From the NCBI RefSeq assembly GCF_003957515.1, contig NZ_RQXW01000005.1, positions 62,001-126,000 on the forward strand: a stretch of 64,000 nucleotides of DNA, in the 5' to 3' direction. A model generated the notes under the pieces. The model ran no database searches and was not told the DNA's origin. It saw nothing but the letters and a program-made list of their open reading frames with translations. Shown here piece after piece: positions 55,134 to 63,319 of the stretch. This stretch comes from Amphritea opalescens. GTDB taxonomy: Bacteria > Pseudomonadota > Gammaproteobacteria > Pseudomonadales > Balneatricaceae. How positions within the stretch are numbered: the first letter of the stretch is position 1; each line of letters begins with the position of its first letter. The position numbers were made by a program, and so were the translations under genes.

Positions 55134-56018
55134 TCAGGCGGTATTAACAATGATCTCTCGACCGCTTTTTACCAATAGTTGGGGCAGTATGCGGTCATCG
55201 TCCAAACACCAGCAGGCGCAAAAGGCCAGTTCCGGTGGCTTTGGTCCGGGGTTGACCAGCACCAGCCGTCCCTGTTCTAGGTAGGGGCGAATCACCGGTG
55301 CTGGCAGCAGTGCCATGCCGGCACCTTCGAGGGTCAGGGTGAGTAGGTTGGCAACGGAGCTACAGGTGTGAAATATGGGTGTCTCTTCCAGTGGCCGAAA
55401 CAGTGACTGTAGGTAGTCCCAAGGGCGGGTATCCCTTGGAAAGCTAAGAATAGGCGACTGACATAGGGTTTCGACACTGTTAACGGGGTTGTCCTGTAGG
55501 CGTTGAGGCGTGGTACACCAAGATTGTGGAAAACTACACAATGGTTCTGTCACCAGCCCCGGCTGATTGTTATCCCCCGCAACCATCAGGGCGAGATCTA
55601 ATTGATTCTCTTGCAGTTGGCGGGTGAGTGTCGGGGTGACATCGCTGATGAGCTCGAAGGACATCAGTGGGTGTTGCTGTTGCCATTGTTGTAACAAGGG
55701 CGATAGGTATAGGTGCCCTAAAGTATCGGTAATGCCGATTCTAAGGGTGCCTTTTTGTGGGTTTTGATCGGTAATCTGCTGTTTCATCTCTTGGCTAATC
55801 GCCAGCAGTTTTTCGGCATAGGGGAGCAGCTGCATTCCGCGGGATGAGATGCGGGTGCCGCTCTTATCACGAATAAACAGTTGTGCCCCAAGCTCTTCTT
55901 CTAAGGCATTGATTCTGGCTGAGATGGCTGGCTGGGTTGCATGCAACTGTTGGGCGGCAGCATGAAAACTACCCAGTCGGGCTACTTTTACAAAGGTGTT
56001 TAAATTTCTCAGGCGCAT
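55134..56018 (-). CDS. LysR-family transcriptional regulator
   Basis: This 294-residue regulator has an N-terminal winged helix (about 1-60: LNTFVKVARLGSFHAAAQQL, TQPAISARINALEEELG) and a C-terminal periplasmic-binding-like effector domain. The target is unknown. It is the same strand as dat downstream and the Lrp gene upstream. It may regulate dat or the Cds1-like gene. Confidence 0.92.
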   Translation of the reverse strand: MRLRNLNTFVKVARLGSFHAAAQQLHATQPAISARINALEEELGAQLFIRDKSGTRISSRGMQLLPYAEKLLAISQEMKQQITDQNPQKGTLRIGITDTLGHLYLSPLLQQWQQQHPLMSFELISDVTPTLTRQLQENQLDLALMVAGDNNQPGLVTEPLCSFPQSWCTTPQRLQDNPVNSVETLCQSPILSFPRDTRPWDYLQSLFRPLEETPIFHTCSSVANLLTLTLEGAGMALLPAPVIRPYLEQGRLVLVNPGPKPPELAFCACWCLDDDRILPQLLVKSGREIIVNTA

Positions 56019-56090
56019 AGGTCAGGCTCGGCAGATGATGTTGTCACTATATAGAAGCTTGTTGGCGCTGCAAAGCTTCGGGGTAAAGTC

Positions 56091-56552
56091 TCAGCAGTGA
56101 CTGAGGGGTAATCGGGTTGAGAACTTAATCTCTTCCATCGCAAAACTAGAGGTAACATCGGTGAGCCCCTTCACGTCGGTGATGAGTTTTTTATAGAAAC
56201 GGTCGAAGGAATCGATATCGTTGGTGACCACCCGCAGCAGGTAATCCCACTCCCCGGCCATACGGTAGCACTCCATCACTTCTTCGAAGCTTAAGACCGC
56301 AGCGGCAAACTGCTTTAGCCATTGTTCTTCATGTTGCTGTGTTTTGATCTGCACGAATACCGATACGCCTACGCCAATTTTTTTGCTATCTAGCAGGGCA
56401 ACACGGGCTTTGATGATACCGGCGTTTTCTAATCGCTTGATCCGCTTCCAGCAGGGTGTTGTGGATAGGTTGACCTGCTCAGCAATCTCGGCAACAGAGA
56501 GCGTTATGTCTTGCTGTAAAAGATTAAGTATCTGCTTATCTATGCTATCCAT
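56091..56552 (-). CDS. Lrp/AsnC-family regulator
   Basis: This 153-residue regulator has an N-terminal HTH (DKQILNLLQQDITLSVAEIA, LSTTPCWKRIKRLENAGII) and a C-terminal RAM ligand domain (VMECYRMAGEWDYLLRVV). It is divergent from a cysteine desulfhydrase-like gene (start 56693). This is typical of dedicated Lrp regulators such as DecR, which control cysteine detoxification. A local-regulator role is inferred from arrangement. Confidence 0.9.
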   Translation of the reverse strand: MDSIDKQILNLLQQDITLSVAEIAEQVNLSTTPCWKRIKRLENAGIIKARVALLDSKKIGVGVSVFVQIKTQQHEEQWLKQFAAAVLSFEEVMECYRMAGEWDYLLRVVTNDIDSFDRFYKKLITDVKGLTDVTSSFAMEEIKFSTRLPLSHC

Positions 56553-56692
56553 GACATTTTTATCTTTTATTAGTTTGATATGAGAAAAATTATTCTATAA
56601 ATGACCGGTTATTGCCAGTAGAAAGCAAAAAATATCTATTCGTTCGGCTCTATACTTTTGGCTGTTGAATGATAGCTAGAGGAATAATAGAG

Positions 56693-57748
56693 ATGAATGC
56701 TTGGATACAGCAGGCGGTAGCGTTGATTAAGGCGGATGCACAGCGCTCGGCGGATACCCATTTGATTAAATTGGCCGTGCCGTCGTTGACGGGAATCGAC
56801 CTCTATCTGAAAGATGAGAGCAGTCATCCGACCGGTAGTTTGAAACACCGTTTGGCCCGTTCGCTGTTTCTCTATGCTTTATGTAATGGCCAGATTCGAC
56901 AGGGCACTACGGTAATTGAGGCGTCATCAGGCAGCACCGCGGTGTCGGAAGCCTATTTTGCGCGCATGATTGGGGTGCCTTTTATTGCAGTGATGCCGCG
57001 TAAAACCGCCAAGGCCAAGATCAAGCAGGTTGAATTCTATGGTGGACGCTGTCATTTCGTTGAGTGCGCCACGCAGATGCATGATGCGGCAGCCACCTTA
57101 GCCCGTGATTGTCACGGGCATTTTATGGACCAGTTTCGTTATGCTGAACGGGCGACCGATTGGCGGGGTAACAGTAATATCGCCGAAAGTATCTTTAGGC
57201 AGATGCGTCTTGAGCGCCATCCGGTACCGGCTTCGATTATTATGAGTGCCGGTACGGGAGGCACCACGGCGACGCTTGGGCGGTATATTCGTTATAAAGG
57301 GTTTGATACGACACTGCTGGCGGTCGACCCCGAGAATTCGGTGTTTTATGACGTGTGGCAAACCGGTGACCGGTCGATTGAGATCAATCAGGGTGGGCGG
57401 ATAGAAGGGATTGGTCGCCCGAAAGCGGAGGAATCTTTTCAGCCGAGTGTGATCGATCGTATGTTGCAGGTACCCGATGCTGCGTCGGTGGCTGCGATGT
57501 ATTGGTTGGAACAGTTGATGGGGCGAAAAGTGGGCGCGTCAACGGGGACGAACCTATGGGGGATGTTAACCCTCGCGGCTGAGATGCGAGAGCGTTCAGA
57601 GCAGGGCTCTCTGGTAACCCTTATTTGTGACAGTGGTGAGCGGTATCTCGATAGTTACTATGATGCGGAATGGGTTGCGGAAAATATCGGTGATGTTGCG
57701 GTTTATCAGCAGTCATTAGCCACACTGTTGGATGGCGGCTGTTCCTAG
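56693..57748 (+). CDS. Cds1-like L-cysteine desulfhydrase (PLP, fold type II)
   Basis: This 351-residue enzyme belongs to the cysteine synthase superfamily. Lys51 in HPTGSLKHRLARS binds PLP; SSGSTAVSEAYFARMIG is the substrate loop and SAGTGGTTATLGRYIR the phosphate loop. The group includes Cds1, which degrades L-cysteine to pyruvate, sulfide and ammonium. I chose the ATG at 56693, since GAGGAATAATAGAG precedes it; an upstream ATG at 56669 lacks support. The divergent Lrp gene supports a cysteine-responsive unit. Other beta-elimination substrates are possible. Confidence 0.78.
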   Translation: MNAWIQQAVALIKADAQRSADTHLIKLAVPSLTGIDLYLKDESSHPTGSLKHRLARSLFLYALCNGQIRQGTTVIEASSGSTAVSEAYFARMIGVPFIAVMPRKTAKAKIKQVEFYGGRCHFVECATQMHDAAATLARDCHGHFMDQFRYAERATDWRGNSNIAESIFRQMRLERHPVPASIIMSAGTGGTTATLGRYIRYKGFDTTLLAVDPENSVFYDVWQTGDRSIEINQGGRIEGIGRPKAEESFQPSVIDRMLQVPDAASVAAMYWLEQLMGRKVGASTGTNLWGMLTLAAEMRERSEQGSLVTLICDSGERYLDSYYDAEWVAENIGDVAVYQQSLATLLDGGCS

Positions 57749-57777
57749 CTTTAATGCTTAGATCGAATTTTTATAAA

Positions 57778-57921
57778 TTGAGCTCTTAAGTTGAACTCTT
57801 AGATTGAGCGCTTAAGTTGAGCTGATAGTGATGATGGCTGGTTAAATTGTAGGGTGAATTGTCGACAGGGGCTGAGCCTATGTCCGTAAGAACAGTCTGT
57901 AAGAACAGTCTGCAAGAACAG
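57778..57921. repeat. Two short degenerate tandem arrays (13-14 bp periods)
   Basis: ttgagctcttaag, ttgaactcttaga, ttgagcgcttaag and ttgagctgatagt lie at about 57778-57830. A second array at 57882-57921 has gtccgtaagaaca, gtctgtaagaaca and gtctgcaagaaca with an exact 13-bp step. They fill the gap between the Cds1-like gene and the small secreted-protein gene. Confidence 0.7.
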
Positions 57922-57999
57922 AGAGGCGGCAGAGCGATCTGTTAAGTGATCGATGCCGCTGAGCAGACGCAGTGTTTACCCTGTTAAGCTGCCCTTTGA

Positions 58000-58284
58000 T
58001 TATTCCTGTATTTTCAACGCTTTCGCTTTGGGTAGCGCTTGCATCTTTGTCTTATTGTTAGGGGCTTTCTCAAGCGTGCCCCCAGAAGTGACGGCTGGAT
58101 TTAATCTCTTATTATTACTTGCGGTGGCGGTGCAGGTGCCCGTCGATGGATGTCTATCGCTGCAGTCATCCACGGTTACACAACCACTGGAGCCACACCA
58201 GATATCGGCAGATGCCGGAAGGCTAATAGCCGCCATACAGGGGAAGAAAAAAACGGCTATATATTTTTTGGGTATGATATTCAT
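58000..58284 (-). CDS. Small exported protein, unknown function
   Basis: This 94-residue ORF has a credible signal peptide (IPKKYIAVFFFPCMAAISLPASA). It is followed by a short Cys-containing domain (DIWCGSSGCVTVDDCSDRHP, with a fourth Cys in TGTC) and a basic tail. Four cysteines suggest two disulfides. The ribosome binding site is weak (GAG, 9 bp upstream). I recognise no family. It would be a genuine small secreted protein if the frame is conserved elsewhere. An overlapping plus-strand frame is less credible. Confidence 0.5.
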   Translation of the reverse strand: MNIIPKKYIAVFFFPCMAAISLPASADIWCGSSGCVTVDDCSDRHPSTGTCTATASNNKRLNPAVTSGGTLEKAPNNKTKMQALPKAKALKIQE

Positions 58285-58493
58285 TGAAAATACTCATGCG
58301 TTGGTTGTTTGATCTTATTTGAGCATGAATATCGTAGTAATCATAGCGCTTGGCACAATGGTGATATCAGGGCATAAAACCGGTATAGGTGCTTGTGATT
58401 TGGCTAATTGAGGACTGATAGGTTCTTTTCAGCATGCTTAAGACAGGGTCTATCGATTGAGCATGTTGCGAGGTGAGGTTAGATCGCGAGTCA

Positions 58494-58524
58494 TTAAAAA
58501 AGGCTGATGAAGTATCAGCCTTTA
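58494..58524 (-). terminator. Rho-independent terminator of the 5-oxoprolinase operon
   Basis: AAAGGCTGAT and ATCAGCCTTT form a perfect stem. On the minus strand it is followed by TTTTTT, about 60 bp beyond the DUF4392 stop codon. Confidence 0.85.
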
Positions 58525-58581
58525 TTGAGTATCGCAAAAACAGCTAAGTATGACAGTCGTCTACGAAGCGGTTTTGAGGTT

Positions 58582-59436
58582 TTAGTCGGTATAACCGATC
58601 AACGCCCGTAATCCGGCAATGACACTATCGCCTTCTTCTAACGGCAGGCCGTCTTCGGTAAGCTGATTGATGCGGGTGACGCCATCAACACTGCCCAGCT
58701 TTGATAGGTATTCGATAATGGCGAGCGGGTCTGTTTCGCCCAGCAGGTCGCGACCACTCCACAAACTGAAGAAGCTGATCAGGCCGTATGCGCCCCAGTT
58801 AGACACATCCGCAATCAGCAATTCATCCACGCAGGTGGCGGCGGGCATGATATCCAGTTCTTTGATCGCTTCGGTAATATTTCCCATACCGATCTCATTA
58901 CCGCCATCACCAATGCCGATGGTAGGACATTTCGCGTTATTGACAAAGGTGTCAAAGCAGGCGGTGCGGGCGCTGATACTTTCGCCACGCATGTTGTAGT
59001 AATCACCGTCTTCCGCTTGTCCTGGGCGTTCAATCGACAAAACCGCATCCGGGTTGTAGTTGTAAAGCGCTTGGAAGGCTTCGAGGGTGCGTTCTTGGTG
59101 TTCACCAACACGGATCTCATGGACACGGTATTTATCCATAAGAGCTTGTGAGACGGGTGGTCCACAGACCAGCACGGGGGTTGCACCGAGCTTTTCGAGG
59201 GCGTTGTACAGTGCAATAGCACCCAATGGGCCGTCGGTTTCAAAGGTGTCTACGACGGGGAAACCGGTGCCGATGAGCACATGACCTCGGCATTTATACA
59301 GGGTGCGGGCAGCGCGTAGGTAGTAACCGGTCGATAGGGCAGGCTGAACGGTTTTCATACCGCGTAAATTACGTGCAACCAGCAGGTCTTCTACCTGTTT
59401 ACTCAGTGCTGCTTCGTTAATCTGATTCTGTGACAT
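58582..59436 (-). CDS. DUF4392 protein, homologue of the C-terminal half of D-glutamate cyclase
   Basis: This 284-residue protein has the DUF4392 landmarks LIGTGFPVVDTFETDGPLGA, ALYNALEKLGATPVLVCGPP, and GIGDGGNEIGMGNI (about 170-185). In mammals this domain is the C-terminal half of DGLUCY, the mitochondrial enzyme that cyclises D-glutamate to 5-oxo-D-proline; the N-terminal half is DUF1445. Here DUF1445 opens the same operon (61915-62703) and this gene closes it, with pxpABC between. It begins 87 bp after pxpC. A direct role in forming or using 5-oxoproline is likely, but whether it is active alone is unknown. Confidence 0.85.
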   Translation of the reverse strand: MSQNQINEAALSKQVEDLLVARNLRGMKTVQPALSTGYYLRAARTLYKCRGHVLIGTGFPVVDTFETDGPLGAIALYNALEKLGATPVLVCGPPVSQALMDKYRVHEIRVGEHQERTLEAFQALYNYNPDAVLSIERPGQAEDGDYYNMRGESISARTACFDTFVNNAKCPTIGIGDGGNEIGMGNITEAIKELDIMPAATCVDELLIADVSNWGAYGLISFFSLWSGRDLLGETDPLAIIEYLSKLGSVDGVTRINQLTEDGLPLEEGDSVIAGLRALIGYTD

Positions 59437-59523
59437 TAGTGAGTACTCTGTTAACCATTTCGTTATAAAGCCGGTGAGAAACGATGCCGGCGGTGAGTGA
59501 CGGTATTATTGTTAGTAACGGAT

Positions 59524-60462
59524 TTAATTCACCTGTTCCGGCTCGGTGTTGTTAAAGCGAACATGGGCTAGGCAGTGCAAGTTGTGAGCTTCATCAATAC
59601 TGATCTCGTCAAATGAGATCCGTGAGCCGGGCATTAGCTGTGCCATGCGAGCGGTATCCATTGCGATCATGGAGCCGATTTTGGGGTAGCCGCCGATGGT
59701 TTGACGGTCATTGAGTAACACAATCGGTTGGCCGTCCGCAGGGATCTGAATTGCACCATGGCAGATCCCTTCCGATAAGATACCATCGATGGTCGGTTTG
59801 ACTTCCGGCCCCTGTAAACGATATCCCATGCGATCGGCGCGATCGGTTACCTTGTATTCGCTACTGAAAAACAGCCGTTTTTGGTAATCACTAAAGGCAT
59901 CTTGTTGATAGCCGGTAATCACCCGCAGGTTAATGTTATCGGCATAGTCAGGCCGATGCGCGTCGGCTAAACGGAAGCCGCGATGCTCAACCGCCGGCTG
60001 GCAGCTTAAAAAGTCGCCCTGTTGAAGTTTTTCACCGCTCAGGCCGCCAATACCTTCGCGGGTCACGGTGGCGCTGCTTGAAAAGCTGTGTTCCACCTGA
60101 AAGCCACCGCTGACGGCCAAGTATGCCCGAGCGCCCTGAGCCGAAAAGCCCACCTCGATCTTATCGCCGGCTTTGATCTTGTGAGCATGCCAGCGGTCTT
60201 GCTCGACGCCGTTAATTTTCAACGGCATTTCACCGCCAGTTAGTACAATCTGGGCATCGGTGTCCGCTTGCAGTACTAGTCCGCCAAAGCTGATCTCTAA
60301 GGCGGTGGTGTTCAGTGGGTTGTCGACCAAACGGTTGGCCCATTTAAAGGCCTGTGAATCGAGCGGGCCGCCGGTGGTTAAGCCGATTCGGTGATGACCA
60401 AAGCGGCCAGCATCTTGAATCAGGGTGAGCAGGCCGGGTTGGATAACGTTAAAGCCACTCAT
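59524..60462 (-). CDS. pxpC: 5-Oxoprolinase subunit PxpC
   Basis: This 312-residue protein of the biotin-dependent carboxyltransferase-like (KipA/AHS2) family is a subunit of ATP-dependent 5-oxoprolinase, which opens 5-oxoproline to glutamate. Landmarks are IQPGLLTLIQDAGRFGHHRIG, GPLDSQAFKWANRLV, LEISFGGLVL, SEGICHGAIQIPADGQPIVL and TIGGYPKIGSM. Its start overlaps the pxpB stop (ATGA). Confidence 0.93.
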   Translation of the reverse strand: MSGFNVIQPGLLTLIQDAGRFGHHRIGLTTGGPLDSQAFKWANRLVDNPLNTTALEISFGGLVLQADTDAQIVLTGGEMPLKINGVEQDRWHAHKIKAGDKIEVGFSAQGARAYLAVSGGFQVEHSFSSSATVTREGIGGLSGEKLQQGDFLSCQPAVEHRGFRLADAHRPDYADNINLRVITGYQQDAFSDYQKRLFFSSEYKVTDRADRMGYRLQGPEVKPTIDGILSEGICHGAIQIPADGQPIVLLNDRQTIGGYPKIGSMIAMDTARMAQLMPGSRISFDEISIDEAHNLHCLAHVRFNNTEPEQVN

Positions 60463-61169
60463 TTAATCTCTCCCAGTTCGCCGCCTTGAGCGAAAAACTC
60501 TTCTCGACTGATAGGGTTGAATTTAATGCGGTCACCTACCTGTACAGGCATAGTCGGTGTTGCTTTTGGATCGAACATGCGGGTAGGGCAGAGGCCGATA
60601 AGATTCCAGCCGCCAGGGGATACCGCAGGATAAACAGCGGTCTGACGGTCGGCAATGGCGATCGCGCCACGGGGTACTTTCATGCGTGGTGTCGAGAGAC
60701 GCGGCGCGGCGATGCGCTCATCCACTTCGCCCAAGTAGGCAAAGCCGGGAGCAAAACCGATAGCATACACCCGATATTCCATCTCGCTATGAAGCTTGAT
60801 CACTTCGTCGATACTGAGGTCAGCGCGCTGCGCCAAAGCTTCAAGATCGGGGCCGGATTCGGGGCTGTAGTAAGCGGGCAGAATAACTAAGTTGCCTTCG
60901 CTACTGTCACTATCACTGAGTTGGCCTAAGACCTTGCGTATACAGCGGCGGACTTCAAAGTGATCGGTCGCCAATTGATCATAGATGACCAGCAGAGACG
61001 CATAGGAGGGCACCATGTCGATCAGCTTGCCGCTCAGCTCTGATTCGAGAATGGTCACGGCTTGCTGTACTTGGGCAGACACCCGAGGGTCGGTTTTCTC
61101 ACCGAAATAGATAATCAGGGCGTTTTCCCCGGCGATCTCGATGCGCATAGGGTTGGTTGAAGTCATCAT
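60459..61169 (-). CDS. pxpB: 5-Oxoprolinase subunit PxpB
   Basis: This 236-residue protein of the KipI/AHS1 family is the partner of PxpC. Typical parts are AGENALIIYFGEKTDPRVSA, PSYASLLVIYD, YAIGFAPGFAYLGEVDERIA, PRGAIAIADRQTAVYPAVSP and GWNLIGLCPTRMFDP. It overlaps pxpA by 4 bp upstream and pxpC by 4 bp downstream, so all three are coupled. Confidence 0.93.
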   Translation of the reverse strand: MMTSTNPMRIEIAGENALIIYFGEKTDPRVSAQVQQAVTILESELSGKLIDMVPSYASLLVIYDQLATDHFEVRRCIRKVLGQLSDSDSSEGNLVILPAYYSPESGPDLEALAQRADLSIDEVIKLHSEMEYRVYAIGFAPGFAYLGEVDERIAAPRLSTPRMKVPRGAIAIADRQTAVYPAVSPGGWNLIGLCPTRMFDPKATPTMPVQVGDRIKFNPISREEFFAQGGELGEIK

Positions 61170-61900
61170 TGGCGAATCAGCTCGCGAATATCTTGGATCG
61201 CGTTAACACCATCCATATTATCGCCATGGACACAGAGGGTGTCGGCGCGCAGGGTCAGTGTTTGACCGCTAACGGTGGTGACGGTGCCCTGTTCTTTCAG
61301 TTGCTTCACCTGCGCCATCATCTTCTCTTTGTTATGCACCGCGCCCGGTTGGGTGCGGGACAGTAACTTACCATCGTCGTCGTAACAACGGTCGGCAAAG
61401 ATTTCAAACCAAAGTTCGAGGCCAATACTATCGGCTTCCTGCTGATGACGTTCCGCTTGTGGGGTGCTTTGCAGCATCAACACGAGGGGGCGGTGATATT
61501 CTGAGACCGCCTGCATAATGGTGGCACGGATAGTCGCATCCGCCATCATATCGTTATACATGGCACCGTGGGGCTTCACATAGGTCAGCGTTTGGCCTTG
61601 GGTGCTGGCCATGCCGTCGATGGCGGCTATTTGGTAAAGCACCATGGCTTTAAGCTCTGCTTCGCTGGCCTTTATGCTGCGGCGACCAAAGCCGACTAAA
61701 TCGGGATAGCCGGGGTGAGCGCCAATGGTGACATCGTTTTGCTTCGCTAGCGCGAGGGTTTTTTGAAGTACCAGTGGATCACCAGCATGAAAACCGCAAG
61801 CGATGTTCGCCTGATCGATATAGGGCATGACGGCTTCATCGAGGCCCATCTTCCAAGAACCAAAACTTTCGCCTAGATCACAATTGAGTCGTAAAGACAT
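61166..61900 (-). CDS. pxpA: 5-Oxoprolinase subunit PxpA
   Basis: This 244-residue LamB/YcsF-family protein supplies a TIM-barrel-like subunit of 5-oxoprolinase. Landmarks are LNCDLGESFGSWKMG, YIDQANIACGFHAGDP, IGAHPGYPDLVGFGRR, YVKPHGAMYNDM and LCVHGDNMDGV. The genes run DUF1445, pxpA, pxpB, pxpC, DUF4392 with gaps of 14 bp, overlap, overlap and 87 bp. Confidence 0.94.
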   Translation of the reverse strand: MSLRLNCDLGESFGSWKMGLDEAVMPYIDQANIACGFHAGDPLVLQKTLALAKQNDVTIGAHPGYPDLVGFGRRSIKASEAELKAMVLYQIAAIDGMASTQGQTLTYVKPHGAMYNDMMADATIRATIMQAVSEYHRPLVLMLQSTPQAERHQQEADSIGLELWFEIFADRCYDDDGKLLSRTQPGAVHNKEKMMAQVKQLKEQGTVTTVSGQTLTLRADTLCVHGDNMDGVNAIQDIRELIRQ

Positions 61901-61914
61901 CGGTTGAGCTCCTT

Positions 61915-62703
61915 TTACAAGATTGCTAGACGGCTATTAGGCAGATCGGTAATCAGCATGTGGCCAGGGCTGTGCGTGATACAGAAGTCTGGTTTAGCTT
62001 GCTCAATCGCTACCTGAGGGGTAACGCCGCAGGCCCAAAATACGGGTAATTCACCCTCTTTAATGGTGACGGCGTCGCCGAAATCGGGTTTGTTGATATC
62101 GTTAATGCCGATTTGATCGGGATCACCGAGGTGCAGTGGCGCGCCATGAACCGATGGGAAACGGGTGCAGATCTGTACGGCGCGGATGGCATCGGCTGCT
62201 TTCATCGGACGCATACTGACCACAGTGGTGCCACTGAAACGGCCGGCACTCTTACAAGGAATATTGGTGCGATACATCGGCACGTTAACGCCTTCGGTAA
62301 TATTACGGACCTCAAGGCCATCGGCAATCAGTGCTTCTTCAAAGGAGAAAGAGCAGCCTAGCACGAAGGTGACAAGGTCATCGCGCCAGAAGGACGTTAG
62401 ATCGGCCACTTCTTGGGTTAGAACCCCTTTTTCATAGATGCGGTATTTCGGTACATCACTGCGGATATCGATATCTTGGCCAAGATCCGGCAACATAAAC
62501 TCACCGGGCAGATTGGACATGCCGACGATCGGGCAAGGTCTTGGATTTTTTTGACAGAACTGGAGAAAGTCATTGGCCCACTCTTTTGGCAAGATGGCTA
62601 AGTTACCCTGGACAAAACCCTGGCCGTAACCCGAGGTGTTGCCGGTAAATTCGCCACGACGAATCTGTTGACGGATCTCAAAAGGTGTCATTTCTTTGTT
62701 CAT
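61915..62703 (-). CDS. DUF1445 protein (YcsI family), homologue of the N-terminal half of D-glutamate cyclase
   Basis: This 262-residue protein of the DUF1445/YcsI family, long annotated as a putative hydro-lyase, has the landmarks [55 protein letters not shown], and VSMRPM near residue 175, then [16 protein letters not shown] at the C-terminus. DUF1445 is the N-terminal half of mammalian DGLUCY. It begins the operon with pxpABC and DUF4392. The pair strongly suggests D-glutamate cyclisation feeding 5-oxoprolinase. The catalytic residues are not established for me. Confidence 0.88.
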   Translation of the reverse strand: MNKEMTPFEIRQQIRRGEFTGNTSGYGQGFVQGNLAILPKEWANDFLQFCQKNPRPCPIVGMSNLPGEFMLPDLGQDIDIRSDVPKYRIYEKGVLTQEVADLTSFWRDDLVTFVLGCSFSFEEALIADGLEVRNITEGVNVPMYRTNIPCKSAGRFSGTTVVSMRPMKAADAIRAVQICTRFPSVHGAPLHLGDPDQIGINDINKPDFGDAVTIKEGELPVFWACGVTPQVAIEQAKPDFCITHSPGHMLITDLPNSRLAIL

Positions 62704-62909
62704 CAGTTAAACCTTATTCTGCGGGCCGCTGAGCGGCGATTCTTGAATTATCTTAACCTTTAGTGCTATCGCTTCATATAAGGAAACGGTATTGGAGCAT
62801 GATCAACGGCGAAGCGCAGTTGATAATATCTGTACTGCAGGGGCGTAGCTTAACCCTGCGTGATAAACGGATGCAGGACGCTGACGAGAGTGCCTGAATG
62901 GCTGGGGAT

Positions 62910-62932
62910 GACTGACCAGGATCGCTGGTCAG
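62910..62932. other. Perfect 8-bp inverted repeat upstream of the DUF1445-pxp operon
   Basis: ACTGACCA and TGGTCAGT flank ggatcgc. There is no T run. It may be an operator for the operon or part of the downstream end of the small gene at 62989. The rest of 62704-62988 shows no gene. Confidence 0.4.
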
Positions 62933-62988
62933 TCGGTTAACTGACTATCTACGTATGTTGAGAGAGCAGTTAATAAACCTGTTAGCGG

Positions 62989-63186
62989 CTACTGCGCCTG
63001 TGCGGCCACCCACTGATCAACCTGAGTTTTAGTGCGACCGAAAAAGACGACCCGAGCAGTGGTATTAAGTGTGCCGTTATGTCCGATCGAACGACGATAA
63101 ACCCACCAGCTATCGGCTGCTTTCTCAATGATTTCGTCGACGTGACGTAGCTGCTGAAATTGGTTCAGCGGTATCATTGTGCTCAT
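62989..63186 (-). CDS. Small hypothetical protein
   Basis: This 65-residue soluble ORF starts at ATG 63186 (MSTMIPLNQFQQLRHVDEII) and contains ADSWWVYRRSIGHNG and VDQWVAAQAQ. The frame is open 14 codons further upstream, but there the sequence is low-complexity. I recognise no family. The balanced composition, with charged and aromatic residues, suggests a real protein. Confidence 0.5.
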   Translation of the reverse strand: MSTMIPLNQFQQLRHVDEIIEKAADSWWVYRRSIGHNGTLNTTARVVFFGRTKTQVDQWVAAQAQ

Positions 63187-63319
63187 GGTATTTGTCGTGC
63201 TCCTGATTTTAATCATCACTATTATCAATAAGTCATTATTGTGGCGGTGCTGCGGTGAGCTGTCTAATGAATAATCGCTTATAGATCTGATAACAATTCT
63301 TTATCAGGGTGTTTAGCCG

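Noticed and set aside
57953-58312. Plus-strand ORF of 119 codons opposite the small secreted protein
   Set aside because: The minus-strand frame has a good signal peptide and the plus-strand one has no start signal; only one is likely to be coding.
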